Assembly: GCF_014696675.1 (NCBI RefSeq)
Contig: NZ_JACJQN010000007.1
Span: forward strand, 124,001 to 188,000
Source of the DNA: Phormidium tenue FACHB-1052
GTDB lineage: Bacteria; Cyanobacteriota; Cyanobacteriia; Phormidesmidales; Phormidesmidaceae
Length of the DNA stretch: 64,000 nucleotides
Direction: 5' to 3'
In this document: in pieces, positions 8,093 through 17,321 of the stretch
Layout: every line of letters starts with the position of its first letter
Numbering within the stretch: position 1 is the first letter of the stretch
Position numbers and translations under genes: made by a program
The notes under the pieces: model-generated
What the model was told of the DNA's origin: nothing
Database searches by the model: none
Seen by the model: the letters and a program-made list of their open reading frames with translations, nothing else

Positions 8093-8170
8093 AAGAACTA
8101 AGAAAATTTCAATGTTTTAGTCAGCTAATAAAGTTTGTATCCTTCGTGAAAATTCGAGCTGACAACTATG

Positions 8171-8353
8171 TTAAGAGTAATCAATCCGCCGCCGCAGTGC
8201 GATCGCATTCTCTGCTGTAGGTGGGTTGAGAGCGCGTAGGCTTTGCCTTCTCGCAGAGTAACCCAACACATACTCACTCCGCACCAGCCTTTCCCGATCA
8301 ACAAACCTCGCCATAAACCCACCAACTTCTTTTTCTTGAAGAGATGGTGGCAC
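8171..8353 (-). pseudogene. Possible gene fragment interrupted by a repeat
   Basis: The minus strand encodes a short run MARFVDRERLVRSEYVLGY, then residues that correspond to the palindromic repeat at 8217-8270, then AENAIALRRRIDYS and a stop. The two flanking parts look like genuine protein sequence, while the middle is translated repeat. This suggests a decayed gene invaded by a dispersed repeat. I do not recognise the parent family. Confidence 0.25.
8217..8270. repeat. Dispersed GTAGGTGGGTTGAG...AACCCAAC repeat with nested palindrome
   Basis: The outer arms GGGTT and AACCC pair. Between them lies a second, smaller palindrome (8231-8258, read on the minus strand CTCTGCGAGAAGGC...GCCTACGCGCT). 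The outer sequence is of the same type as the repeat at 8421-8456. Confidence 0.5.
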
Positions 8354-8420
8354 GGCAATATTGCATCAGCATGATCTATCAGTCCAGCCTGGGATAGGCA
8401 TGTGGGAAACTGACTTAACG

Positions 8421-8456
8421 GTAGGTGTTGAGTTTCGCCAGCTCAACCCAACCTAC
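8421..8456. repeat. Dispersed GTAGGT...CTCAACCCAACCTAC repeat
   Basis: GTAGGT pairs with ACCTAC and TTGAG with CTCAA around a short centre. This class of palindrome (a TAGGTTGGGTTGAG core) is widespread in cyanobacterial intergenic DNA. It lies inside the 5' extension of the sdhA frame, an argument against starting sdhA upstream of it. Confidence 0.55.
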
Positions 8457-8532
8457 AGGTTGTAAGCACTGCGTAGATGCAGACAAGTCTAAAATGAGGG
8501 CATACGCCGCGCCTCATCTTCCCCACATCCCC

Positions 8533-10443
8533 ATGCTCGACCCTCACATTCCCGCTGGCCCGCTGAACCAAAAATGGAGCGACTTTAAAGATCACTGCCG
8601 ACTGGTCAGCCCCAAAAATAAGGCCAAGCACACCATTTTGGTCGTCGGCACCGGGTTAGCGGGGGCTTCGGCAGCGGCCACCCTGGCCGAGCTGGGCTAC
8701 AACGTCAAAAGCTTTTGCATTCAAGACTCGCCCCGGCGCGCCCACAGCATTGCCGCCCAGGGGGGCATCAACGCCACCAAAAACTATCCCAACGACGGCG
8801 ACAGCGTGTGGCGGCTGTTTTACGACACCATCAAGGGCGGCGACTACCGCTCTCGCGAAGCCAATGTGCATCGCCTAGCCGAGATCAGCAGCGGCATTAT
8901 CGATCAGTGCGTGGCCCAGGGTGTGCCCTTTGCGCGGGAATACGGAGGCCTGCTCGACAATCGATCGTTTGGCGGTGCCCAGGTGTCGCGCACCTTCTAC
9001 GCTAAAGGGCAGACGGGGCAGCAATTACTCCTGGGGGCCTACAGCGCCATGATGCGCATGGTGCAGGCGGGGAAGATTGAGGTCTACGCCCGCCGCGAAA
9101 TGCTGGAGCTGGTGGTCGCCGACGGTAAGGCGCGGGGCATTGTCGTGCGCAACCTGGTGACGGGGGAGTTGGAGCGCTACGCCGGGGATGCGGTGCTGCT
9201 GTGTACGGGGGGCTACGGCAATGTCTATTATCTCTCGACTAATGCCAAGAATTCCAACGTGACGGCGGCCTGGCGCTGCCATCGACGGGGGGCCTACTTT
9301 GCTAACCCCTGCTATACGCAGATTCACCCCACCTGCATTCCGGTGTCGGGCGATTATCAGTCGAAGCTGACGCTGATGAGCGAGGGGTTGCGCAACGACG
9401 GGCGGGTGTGGGTGCCGCTAAAGGCTGGGGATGCACGCCATCCCGAAGACATCCCCGACGCGGAGCGCGACTATTACTTAGAAACTCGCTACCCGGCCTT
9501 TGGCAACCTGGTGCCCCGCGATGTGGCCTCGCGCAATTCCAAAGCCATGACCGACGAGGGGCGCGGCGTGGGCGAGACGGGGCTGGCGGTGTATTTAGAT
9601 TTTCGCGATGCGATCGCCTCCCAAGGCCGCGACACCATCGCCGCCCGCTACGGCAACCTGTTCGACATGTACCAGCGGATCTCGGGCGAGAACCCCTACG
9701 AGACACCGATGCGCATTTACCCCGCCGTGCACTACACCATGGGCGGTCTGTGGGTTGACTACCACCTGATGAGCACGATCCCTGGTTTGTTTGTGCTGGG
9801 CGAGGCGAATTTCTCAGACCACGGTGCGAATCGACTGGGGGCCAGTGCGCTGATGCAGGGGTTGGCGGATGGCTATTTTGTGATTCCCTACACGCTGGGT
9901 GACTACATTGCGGGGCAGTCATTGCCTACTGTGACCACCGACGACGATGCTTTTGGGGAAGCGGAAGCTAGCGCCAAGGCCCGCATTACCAAGCTGCTGA
10001 GCATTCAGGGCGAGAAAACGGTGATGGAGTTTCACCGCGAGCTGGGCCGCATTGTATGGGATAACGTGGGCATGGCGCGGAATCGTGAGGGGCTGGAGAG
10101 TGCGATCGCCCAGATTCAAGACCTGCGGGCCGAGTATTGGAAAAATCTCAAACTCCCCGGCGAGGCCAACACCCTCAACAAAAACCTGGAGTTTGCCGGA
10201 CGCGTCGCCGACTTTATCGACCTAGCGGAGCTAATGGCCCGCGACGCTCTGCAACGGGAAGAATCGTGCGGCGGGCACTTTCGCGAGGAGTATCAAACCC
10301 CCGATGGGGAAGCGAAACGCGACGACGAGCATTTTGACTTCGTGGCGGCGTGGGAGTATGCGGGGGAGGGGCGATCGCCCCAGCTGCACCGCGAAACCCT
10401 CGACTTTGAAAATGTGCAACTCACCCAGCGCAGTTATAAGTGA
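8533..10443 (+). CDS. sdhA: Succinate dehydrogenase/fumarate reductase flavoprotein subunit (SdhA)
   Basis: The product has 636 residues, the length of the SdhA/FrdA type that works with a cytochrome b558 anchor. The FAD motif [19 protein letters not shown] is at about 35-53. The segment [14 protein letters not shown] carries the probable covalent flavin His71. Substrate-site blocks include [22 protein letters not shown] and [20 protein letters not shown]. It oxidises succinate to fumarate at the membrane. The frame is open back to 8425, but the upstream part translates a dispersed palindrome, and family members begin near the [15 protein letters not shown] sequence, so 8533 is chosen. Its partner sdhC ends 3 kb upstream; sdhB is not seen. 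Confidence 0.92.
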   Translation: MLDPHIPAGPLNQKWSDFKDHCRLVSPKNKAKHTILVVGTGLAGASAAATLAELGYNVKSFCIQDSPRRAHSIAAQGGINATKNYPNDGDSVWRLFYDTIKGGDYRSREANVHRLAEISSGIIDQCVAQGVPFAREYGGLLDNRSFGGAQVSRTFYAKGQTGQQLLLGAYSAMMRMVQAGKIEVYARREMLELVVADGKARGIVVRNLVTGELERYAGDAVLLCTGGYGNVYYLSTNAKNSNVTAAWRCHRRGAYFANPCYTQIHPTCIPVSGDYQSKLTLMSEGLRNDGRVWVPLKAGDARHPEDIPDAERDYYLETRYPAFGNLVPRDVASRNSKAMTDEGRGVGETGLAVYLDFRDAIASQGRDTIAARYGNLFDMYQRISGENPYETPMRIYPAVHYTMGGLWVDYHLMSTIPGLFVLGEANFSDHGANRLGASALMQGLADGYFVIPYTLGDYIAGQSLPTVTTDDDAFGEAEASAKARITKLLSIQGEKTVMEFHRELGRIVWDNVGMARNREGLESAIAQIQDLRAEYWKNLKLPGEANTLNKNLEFAGRVADFIDLAELMARDALQREESCGGHFREEYQTPDGEAKRDDEHFDFVAAWEYAGEGRSPQLHRETLDFENVQLTQRSYK

Positions 10444-10571
10444 GCCACACAAAAGATCTTGAAAGCAATACTTTTAGGGCCTTTGCATCATCAAGCGACA
10501 GGTGCATAGCAGCGGGTATAGATGGGTAGATGTTGAGACAATTAGAGATAGAATTCATATTTTAATTTCAC

Positions 10572-11375
10572 TTATAGCCCCTCGCTATTTTCCCATTCAA
10601 CAAAATTCAATATCTCCTTACTCTCCATTTTCAAGCATCGAATAACTTGCAAAAATATTAGACAGGAGAAGGAAGCAAAAAATACTGGAGAACAACTCAA
10701 AACACTATTCTGAATAGTCCCTAAGTTAAGATAGCCTGAGATCAGAGTAACGATGAGGAGAGTAATCAAAGCAAGGATTTTTATAACTATATCAACATAA
10801 ATTTGAGAAGTTATTTGATTTATGCATATCAATCCAATTTCGGATACAGTTTCTTCAAGGAAGCCAAGATATCCTAATATTTTATTGTCAAGGTTTAAAT
10901 CTTCCTCATAGTCCTCAGCCTCTGTCAAATAAGTTGTTAAATCCTTGATTGTGTCACCCCAATCAAATAAGGGAAATTCGCTGAGCTTTATAAATTTAAG
11001 TTGCCATGATAAAGCTTGAGCTTCACTCACTTTTCTCTCTGTAGCAGGATAGTCTTTCAGGAAACTGTCAAATTCAAAAAGCATGGATTTGAATCTATAA
11101 AATAAATCATGCTTTCGGTTATTAGCTTGGCTAATAGAGAAAACCATAAAAGAAAAAGAGATTGACGTTGCTAAAGCTAAAATCGAGCCGATTACTCCCA
11201 GAGTAAAGTTTGTAGACTTTATGTCAATACTGATGTCTGCTTGCTGGCTCCCGAAAAACTCATAGGCAAGTGCGGCTAAAAATAAGCTCAGAGAAATAAA
11301 TAATTGCCATACCGTTCGCGATAAATAATTAAGACAAAAATTGATGCCCCTAGAAAACCAGTTGCTTTTATTCAT
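10572..11375 (-). CDS. Unknown membrane protein, AT-rich patch
   Basis: The product has 267 residues with four predicted membrane segments: about 20-42, 58-82, 196-216 and 226-246. A cytoplasmic central region (about 90-190) is acidic, with the run TEAEDYEEDLNLDNK. I do not recognise the family. The coding sequence is AT-rich compared with sdhA and the antiporter, and it stands in a patch of similarly AT-rich, unrecognised genes (to about 12350), consistent with horizontal acquisition. It has its own transcription direction, opposite to sdhA. Confidence 0.65.
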   Translation of the reverse strand: MNKSNWFSRGINFCLNYLSRTVWQLFISLSLFLAALAYEFFGSQQADISIDIKSTNFTLGVIGSILALATSISFSFMVFSISQANNRKHDLFYRFKSMLFEFDSFLKDYPATERKVSEAQALSWQLKFIKLSEFPLFDWGDTIKDLTTYLTEAEDYEEDLNLDNKILGYLGFLEETVSEIGLICINQITSQIYVDIVIKILALITLLIVTLISGYLNLGTIQNSVLSCSPVFFASFSCLIFLQVIRCLKMESKEILNFVEWENSEGL

Positions 11376-11497
11376 TTGGAAGTTAATTTAGAGCATGTCA
11401 GCGTGTGGATTAGCTATTAAACAGCAAACGTCGAAAGTGTATGCAGATAAATTTGAATTCGGATTTCCATATCCAATTCCTTCCTCTAACGAGGAAA

Positions 11498-11965
11498 TCA
11501 AATGCTTTCTTGGATAAAGCCAATGGGTCGCTTGGGTTGATCTGGCTCAAGTTTAGGCAAAGCAATAAGGAGAAAACTGATTTGAGAAACGTGTTGCATC
11601 AATTCAACTTGATTACCATCTTCAGTTAATCCAACAAATAAAATTAGGCTAGGGTTAAAATATCCAACATTAGAAACATGAAATGTAACTGACTGACCAA
11701 ATGAAACAAGCTTTACACCAACCTCATGCTCACCATCTAAGCCAGAATCAAATCTGTTGATTCTTGACAGTAATTTCTCCGCGAACTCGCTCGCAAGATT
11801 AGAACGCTGAAACTCTGCCAAAAAATTCGTTGATTCAATAGCTTGATTTTCACGTTCTGTTTTTTCTGACATCTGGCGACTTACTGCATTAACTGCACTC
11901 ATGTCAATATTAAATTGTGGCCTAGCAGGGACAAAGTTATTTTGGCTCAAATCGGGCTGGCTCAT
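11498..11965 (-). CDS. Unknown protein, possibly DUF6173-like
   Basis: The product has 155 residues. The C-terminal half is the conserved-looking part: EVGVKLVSFGQSVTFHVSNV, GYFNPSLILFVG, VELMQHVSQISFLLIALP and a final KRPIGF. This pattern resembles a bacterial domain of unknown function (I recall it as DUF6173, not verified). The N-terminal half is polar and low in structure. Its ATG overlaps the stop of a short upstream open frame as ATGA, suggesting coupling to a gene whose 5' part is missing. Confidence 0.55.
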   Translation of the reverse strand: MSQPDLSQNNFVPARPQFNIDMSAVNAVSRQMSEKTERENQAIESTNFLAEFQRSNLASEFAEKLLSRINRFDSGLDGEHEVGVKLVSFGQSVTFHVSNVGYFNPSLILFVGLTEDGNQVELMQHVSQISFLLIALPKLEPDQPKRPIGFIQESI

Positions 11966-12118
11966 ATTAATCTCGCATTAAGTTTCAGATATATCTTAGC
12001 TGCACCTTGAAGGTCGCAAACCTCACTCAACTTGATTTCACCAACGTTCTCTGCAAAAGTAAGTCTGTCGGCTGGCAATAGCCTCTGCCTTAAATCATCA
12101 CAATCGACCCAACATCCT
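11962..12118 (-). pseudogene. Short open frame without a start, possible gene remnant
   Basis: Downstream of the UPF0175 stop on the minus strand there is an open frame of about 50 codons, containing VDCDDLRQRLLPADRLTFAE and later LSEVCDLQGAAKIYLKLNAR. It has no ATG or GTG start and ends by overlapping the next gene as ATGA. The composition looks coding. It could be the tail of a deleted gene, perhaps the lost partner of the UPF0175 protein. Confidence 0.25.
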
Positions 12119-12346
12119 TAAATTTTTCAGATCTAGGTCAAAATCTTCAATATCATAGATATAAAGTGGGATGTTGCGTTGTTTGAGCAATTGCCGAAAT
12201 TCGTTAAGTGGCACCTCGGCAAACTGGCTGGCATAACCTATTGTCAATCGCCCAGTTTGAAACAGGTGCAGAGCAATTTCTTGACGAAATTCGCTTGGAG
12301 TTAGTTGAAAAGCTTCTACCAACTCATCTGAAATAACAACGCTCAT
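12098..12346 (-). CDS. UPF0175-family (VapB-like antitoxin) protein
   Basis: The product has 82 residues and matches the UPF0175 family: VVISDELVEAFQLTPSEFRQ at the N-terminus, then LALHLFQTGRLTIG-type residues (here IALHLFQTGRLTIGYASQFA) and a C-terminal RQLLKQRNIPLYIYDIEDF. UPF0175 proteins usually act as antitoxins next to a PIN/DUF3368 toxin gene directly downstream. No PIN gene follows here; only a short frame remnant is present, so the module appears orphaned. The gene belongs to the AT-rich patch. Confidence 0.75.
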   Translation of the reverse strand: MSVVISDELVEAFQLTPSEFRQEIALHLFQTGRLTIGYASQFAEVPLNEFRQLLKQRNIPLYIYDIEDFDLDLKNLRMLGRL

Positions 12347-12380
12347 AGCAGAATGACCTTTCTAACGCATATTACAGGAA

Positions 12381-12962
12381 TCAAAGAATCAAGTAGCGTA
12401 GGTTTACTACAACGTCTGGCAAGAGCAGTGGTGCAATCTGGTCGTTTTCAGTGAAGGTTTGCTCGGACTGATATAAACCGTTCTGGGAGTCTTGCAATAC
12501 AACGACCTGGCGTTTCTTGATATCGACGATCCAATATTCACCAATACCAGCTTTTGCATAGATTTGGGCTTTGTGGGTGCGATCGCGCTTCAGCGTCGAG
12601 TCAGCCACCTCGATTAACAGCAGCACATCCTGGGGCTGGGGATGGCGATCGCGGTAGCGATTTTCGTCGATGCGAACAATGGCAAAATCAGGTTCTGGTT
12701 CAGACCCTGGGGCCAGGGTAATAGGCAGTTGCACCCGCACCTTCGCTCGGTTAGCAAAAAGCGCTTTGAGATAGTCGCCCCCGTCATCAATACGAGAGGC
12801 GTGAGGCGGGTCTTGTGGTGCCATTTCAACAATTTGACCATCCAGAAGCTCCACCCGATCCTCTGGGGTCAAAATCCCAGCAGAAATCATGCGGTGGTAA
12901 TCATCAACCGTCCATCGCTTCAGAAATAGATCAGCGCTAGTTAGAGAAGACGCCTGCGCCAT
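12381..12962 (-). CDS. Uma2-family (DUF820) endonuclease-like protein
   Basis: The product has 193 residues and matches the Uma2 family, a restriction-endonuclease-like fold strongly expanded in cyanobacteria. Core motifs are the WTVDDYHRMISAGILTPEDR N-terminus, ELLDGQIVEMAP, the catalytic-type EPEPDFAIVR, DVLLLIEVADSTLKRDR and IGEYWIVDIKKRQV. The Asp-(Glu-x-Ala) arrangement suggests intact PD-(D/E)xK residues. The biological role is not established. A second family member is at 41152. Confidence 0.88.
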   Translation of the reverse strand: MAQASSLTSADLFLKRWTVDDYHRMISAGILTPEDRVELLDGQIVEMAPQDPPHASRIDDGGDYLKALFANRAKVRVQLPITLAPGSEPEPDFAIVRIDENRYRDRHPQPQDVLLLIEVADSTLKRDRTHKAQIYAKAGIGEYWIVDIKKRQVVVLQDSQNGLYQSEQTFTENDQIAPLLLPDVVVNLRYLIL

Positions 12963-13061
12963 GCTGACTTAATTGCCCTCAGGGATGGCTAGATACATTT
13001 TAGACCACCACACCACAGCGCTTCTGAAGCCGCTTTAACTGGCTTTCAATCTACTGCCCCC

Positions 13062-14813
13062 TTACCCATCGCCCACCTGCACCGCTGGGCGAATGCTACG
13101 GTAGCGATCCTGACGAATCCAATCCAGCACTGACTGAATTTCGACCGACTTTTCGCCCAGGGTGTTGAGCAGGTGCGAGCCCAGCTCTAGGGCTGCCTCA
13201 AACTCGGGCTGCACCACTTCCCTGGCCCCGAGCTGGGTGAGCACATCGATCTCTTCGTTGTTGTGCGATCGCGCAATAATATCTAGCTCAGGGGCTCTCA
13301 GCAGCGCCCGTTGCAGCACCAGGCGGGTGGTCGTGGGGTCGGGCAGGGTAATGGCCAGAGCCTTGGCGGTTTCTAGCGAGGTTTTCTCTAGCACCAGTTC
13401 GCTGTCGGCATCGCCGTAGACAAACGGAATTTGCACTAGGGGCGCGTGGCGGTTGCGCAGGCGCTGAATCGCGGTTTCGCTGTTTTCGACCACCAGCACC
13501 GAGTAGCCTCGGCTGAGCAGCACATTGACCAGCACCTCGCCCACCCGGCCATAGCCCGCCACAATTACATGGTCGTGAATATCGCCAGGTACCGACAACA
13601 GTTTGGGTTCTTCAGCCTGGTTGAGAAAGTCTTTCACCACCGGCAGGTTGTGCAACCAGTCAGATACCTTGGGGGCCAGGTTAATCCACAGCGGGGTGAG
13701 CATGAGCGAAATAGCGATCGTGCCCAGCAGCAGGGAGTAGCGCTCCTCGTTGATCAGCCCCAGCTCTAGCCCCATCAGCGCCAGCACAAAGGAAAATTCG
13801 CCGATTTGGTTGAGGCCAAAGCTCGCCCTCACCGCCGTTTTGAGCGAATAGCCAAACCCCAGCACAATCGGCAAAATAATCAGCGCCTTGCCCACCATAA
13901 TCAGCGCCACCAGCTCCAAAATTCGTCCCAGATCGTTGAAGATTAAGTGGGGGTCGATCAGCATGCCGATGGAGGCAAAAAACAGGCAGGCAAAGGTGTC
14001 GCGCAGAGGCAAAATCTTGCCCAGGGCCTGGTCGGCGTAGTCAATTTCAGAAATCATCAGGCCCGCGACAAAGGCTCCCATGGCGATCGACAGGCCCAGG
14101 AAAGAGGTGATCCAGGCAATGCTCAGGCAGAGGGCAACCACGGTGAGCAAAAACAACTCGCTGCTCTCAGTGGCGGCAATGTGCTGAATGAGCTGGGGCA
14201 CGACCCAGCGGCCCAGGGCGATCGCCCCGGCTAAAAACAGCCCGAACTTGAGCGCAGCGATCGCCAGCGCTGGCCCCAAAGCATCGGGCTGGTTGAGCAC
14301 CGGCAGCACCGCCAGCATCAGCCCCAGAGCGATGTCTTGGGAAATCAGCAGACCCAGCATCACCTGGCCGTGGACAGTGGCGGTTTCGCCGCGATCGGTG
14401 AGGGTTTTGAGCACCACCGCCGTAGACGACAGCGACAGCACCAGCCCCAAAAAAATGCCCTGGAGCAGAGAATTGGCTGTGCCCGACAGCAGCGACACTG
14501 AGCACACTAGCAGTGTGGTCAGTCCTATCTGCAAAAAGCTGCCCTTGAGGGCGATATCTTTGACTCGCTTGAGTTCTGTCAGCGAAAACTCGACCCCCAG
14601 GGCAAACAGCAAAAAGGCAATGCCTACCTCCGCCAAGGCCTGAATTTGCTCTACATCGGTCTGTAGCCCAAGACCAAAGGGGCCAATGATCAGCCCCGTA
14701 ACCAGGTAGCCCAGCAGCGCCGGCTGCTTGAGACGATGGGCAATGTAGCCGCCGATGGCAGAGCACCCCAGAGCCAGGGTGAGATCAAGAACAAAGTTGG
14801 GTTCAGCGGTCAT
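13062..14813 (-). CDS. Kef-type cation:proton antiporter with RCK/TrkA-N domain (CPA2)
   Basis: The product has 583 residues. The N-terminal ~390 residues form a Na+/H+ exchanger-type membrane domain with about twelve hydrophobic segments (motifs GYLVTGLIIGPFGLGL, FLLFALGVEFSLTELK, SSTAVVLKTL, GAFVAGLMISE). A cytoplasmic TrkA-N nucleotide-binding domain follows (HVIVAGYGRVGEVLVNVLL, then YGDADSELVLE). It probably exchanges K+ or Na+ for protons under control of bound nucleotide. The ATG at 14813 is preferred because the upstream extension is Cys-rich and unlike the family. A perfect hairpin (14854-14883) lies in its 5' leader. Confidence 0.9.
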   Translation of the reverse strand: MTAEPNFVLDLTLALGCSAIGGYIAHRLKQPALLGYLVTGLIIGPFGLGLQTDVEQIQALAEVGIAFLLFALGVEFSLTELKRVKDIALKGSFLQIGLTTLLVCSVSLLSGTANSLLQGIFLGLVLSLSSTAVVLKTLTDRGETATVHGQVMLGLLISQDIALGLMLAVLPVLNQPDALGPALAIAALKFGLFLAGAIALGRWVVPQLIQHIAATESSELFLLTVVALCLSIAWITSFLGLSIAMGAFVAGLMISEIDYADQALGKILPLRDTFACLFFASIGMLIDPHLIFNDLGRILELVALIMVGKALIILPIVLGFGYSLKTAVRASFGLNQIGEFSFVLALMGLELGLINEERYSLLLGTIAISLMLTPLWINLAPKVSDWLHNLPVVKDFLNQAEEPKLLSVPGDIHDHVIVAGYGRVGEVLVNVLLSRGYSVLVVENSETAIQRLRNRHAPLVQIPFVYGDADSELVLEKTSLETAKALAITLPDPTTTRLVLQRALLRAPELDIIARSHNNEEIDVLTQLGAREVVQPEFEAALELGSHLLNTLGEKSVEIQSVLDWIRQDRYRSIRPAVQVGDG

Positions 14814-15556
14814 ACACGAGCACAGTAGGGCAATGAGAGGACAGGGTCTACAAAGCCCCCTGCACCAGTAGACGCAGGGGGCTAACAGCAAAAACAGCAG
14901 CCTGGGTTAACGAGAGCCGGATGTTGCCCTGAATAACCATCAGCCAATCGAAAGGAGCGAGATCCCCGCCTTCTATTGTCACTAATAAGTGGTGCGCGCG
15001 CTATGAACTGGTTTGAGTTAACTTACCTCCGGTTAGCGCCTCCAGGGTTGCGATCGCGCCATTAAACCACCGTGCCTAGGTTCAACCCCGCCGATTAGAG
15101 CCTCAGTCTGCTCTCGCCCAGGCGATGCTCCAGCTCTTGACGCTGCTGTGCCGCACGGTTAGTATGCGGGTGTTGTGCAATGTTGCGCCGTAGCTCGTCG
15201 ATGTCTTCTTTGCAGCTATCCCTCGCCCCTCTCTTCAGCCTGCTCCTAGGGCTGGGGTTGCTGCTGCGCCTTGGGCGCAACTAATTTTTAAAACAAAGGC
15301 GAATGCCCTGAATAGCTCGACTCCCCAGGTCACAGGTTTTCCCTAGACCTAGCTACTGCTAGGGAATTTAGCTGCTTGCTGCACGAGCAATTTACCATTC
15401 CGGTGGCAACTGGGTACAGGATATGGGGTTTACGGTCTGCATCTGACCCTATACCTTGCACCTTCAAACCTCCCTTGCACCTAAACCCCTTCTCAACCTT
15501 GTCATAGTCAATGACTGGGCAACTTTTTTACTGCTGAAATTTTAGAGACAAAACCC
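14814..15556. other. Long gap between divergent antiporter and leuA genes
   Basis: This 743-base region holds the 5' leader of the antiporter and the promoter region of leuA. The clearest structure is AGCCCCCTGC (14854-14863) pairing perfectly with GCAGGGGGCT (14874-14883). It lacks a T-run, so it is more likely a leader hairpin than a terminator. A 61-codon frame at 15095-15280 (minus, TTG start) has a plausible helical C-terminus but no homologue that I know. I see no tRNA or riboswitch. Confidence 0.4.
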
Positions 15557-17257
15557 ATGTTGACCAATCCTGCCGAAAAGTATCGCCCCTTTGCACCGAT
15601 CGCATTGCCCAATCGCACTTGGCCTAGCCAGGTGATCGCCAAACCTCCAATCTGGCTGAGCACCGACCTGCGCGATGGCAACCAGGCGCTGATCGAGCCC
15701 ATGTCTGTCGAGCAAAAGCTGCGCATGTTTGAGCTGCTGGTGGCGATCGGCTTTAAGGAAATCGAGGTGGCGTTTCCCTCCGCCTCAGAAACCGACTTTA
15801 ACTTTGTGCGCCGCCTGATCGAAGAAAACCGCGTGCCTGACGATGTGGAAATTCAGGTGCTCACCCAGGCGAGGGAAGACTTGATTCGCCGCACTTTTGA
15901 TGCCCTTGAGGGAGCCAAGCGGGCGATCGTCCATGTCTACAACGCTACGGCTCCGGTATTTCGGCGGGTGGTGTTTCGCAATGACTCAACCGCAACGATC
16001 GCATTGGCGGTAAACGCCGCTACGCTGATCCGTGACTTGGCGGCAGAGCGACCGGCAACTCAGTGGCGCTTTGAATATTCGCCGGAGGTATTTTCGCAAA
16101 CCGAGCTGGAGTTTGCGCGGGATATCTGCAATGCGGTGTTGGAAGTCTGGCAGCCGACCCCCGATCGCAAAGCCATCATCAACCTGCCCGCCACGGTCGA
16201 AAGCGCTACCCCTAACGTCTTCGCTGACCAGGTGGAATGGATGCACCGCCATCTAACCTACCGCGACAGTGTGGATCTCAGCGTGCACAACCACAACGAT
16301 CGTGGCTGTGCGATCGCCGCCGCCGAGCTGGGCCAAATGGCCGGGGCCGACCGGGTCGAGGGCTGTCTGTTTGGCAACGGCGAGCGCACCGGCAATGTCG
16401 ATATTGTCACCCTGGCGCTCAATCTCTACACCCAGGGCATTCACCCCGGTCTAGATTTTTCGCGCATCAACGAGGTGGCTCGCATTGTCGAAGCCTGCAC
16501 CCAGTTGCCCATTCATCCCCGTCATCCCTACGTGGGTGACCTGGTATTTACCGCCTTTTCAGGCTCCCACCAAGATGCGATTCGCAAAGGCTTTGCCGCC
16601 CGCAACCCAGAAGATCTTTGGGATATGCCCTACCTGCCCCTCGACCCTGCGGATCTGGGCCGATCCTACGAATCGGTGGTGCGGGTGAATAGCCAGTCGG
16701 GCAAGGGAGGCATTGCCTTTTTGCTAGAGCGTGACTACAACCTCAGTCTGCCCCGCCGCTTGCAGATTGAGTTTAGCCAGATCGTGCAGCGGGCCATGGA
16801 TGCCACCGGCAAAGAGATGACCGCACCGATGCTGTGGGATCTCTTTGAACAGGAGTATCTGCGGGCCAACCTGCCGTTTAAGTATGTCAGTCACCACTGG
16901 CAGGACGATGAAATCCCGTCGGCCATTTCCACAACTCTGGAATGCAACGACGTCAGGCTCACCCGCGCTGGCCAGGGGAACGGCCCCATTGATGCCTTTG
17001 TCGATGCGCTGAATCTAGGCATTCGGATCCATAGCTACGAGGAAAAGGCGATTGGCCATGGCAGTGACGCCGATGCGATCGCCCTGATCGAGGTCGCCGC
17101 CAACTGGTTAGAGGGCACCATCCACGGGGTGGGCATTCACAGCAGCATTGTCACAGCCTCGCTGCTGGCGGTGTTGAGTGCGGCTAACCGAGGGCTGGCG
17201 ACCCTAACCCCTAGTCAACGACAGGCGGTTTTGTCCTTGCCGCAGACCGTTTTCTAG
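15557..17257 (+). CDS. leuA: 2-isopropylmalate synthase, long actinobacterial/fungal-type LeuA
   Basis: The product has 566 residues. The N-terminal HMGL-type TIM barrel shows [20 protein letters not shown] (metal-binding Arg-Asp) and the metal-ligand HxH in [31 protein letters not shown] is also conserved. The C-terminal ~150 residues correspond to the LeuA allosteric dimer domain. It condenses acetyl-CoA with 2-ketoisovalerate in leucine synthesis. The order and length fit the longer LeuA class seen in actinobacteria and fungi, while the commoner cyanobacterial enzyme is the shorter class, so this may be a second copy. It is not next to other leu genes. Confidence 0.92.
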   Translation: MLTNPAEKYRPFAPIALPNRTWPSQVIAKPPIWLSTDLRDGNQALIEPMSVEQKLRMFELLVAIGFKEIEVAFPSASETDFNFVRRLIEENRVPDDVEIQVLTQAREDLIRRTFDALEGAKRAIVHVYNATAPVFRRVVFRNDSTATIALAVNAATLIRDLAAERPATQWRFEYSPEVFSQTELEFARDICNAVLEVWQPTPDRKAIINLPATVESATPNVFADQVEWMHRHLTYRDSVDLSVHNHNDRGCAIAAAELGQMAGADRVEGCLFGNGERTGNVDIVTLALNLYTQGIHPGLDFSRINEVARIVEACTQLPIHPRHPYVGDLVFTAFSGSHQDAIRKGFAARNPEDLWDMPYLPLDPADLGRSYESVVRVNSQSGKGGIAFLLERDYNLSLPRRLQIEFSQIVQRAMDATGKEMTAPMLWDLFEQEYLRANLPFKYVSHHWQDDEIPSAISTTLECNDVRLTRAGQGNGPIDAFVDALNLGIRIHSYEEKAIGHGSDADAIALIEVAANWLEGTIHGVGIHSSIVTASLLAVLSAANRGLATLTPSQRQAVLSLPQTVF

Positions 17258-17267
17258 ACAGCGCTTT

Positions 17268-17313
17268 TACGGGTGAATGCTGGCTGCCAACGGTCGAGCT
17301 GTATTCACCCGTA
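17268..17313. terminator. Inverted repeat between convergent genes, probable bidirectional terminator
   Basis: TACGGGTGAAT (17268-17278) pairs perfectly with ATTCACCCGTA (17303-17313) across a 24-base loop. It is placed between the leuA stop (17257) and the stop of the convergent GAF gene (17322). T-rich tails are short, so termination is inferred mainly from position. Confidence 0.55.
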
Positions 17314-17321
17314 GATTTCTG

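Noticed and set aside
14854-14883. Perfect 10-bp hairpin as a terminator
   Set aside because: It lies upstream of the antiporter ATG with no T-run and no gene that ends there; more likely a leader structure.
15061-15110. tRNA T-arm-like GGTTCAA sequence
   Set aside because: The flanking bases cannot form the T-stem, and no acceptor or anticodon arms are found.
15095-15280. 61-codon frame on the minus strand
   Set aside because: TTG start without ribosome site and no homologue; only the helical C-terminus looks natural.
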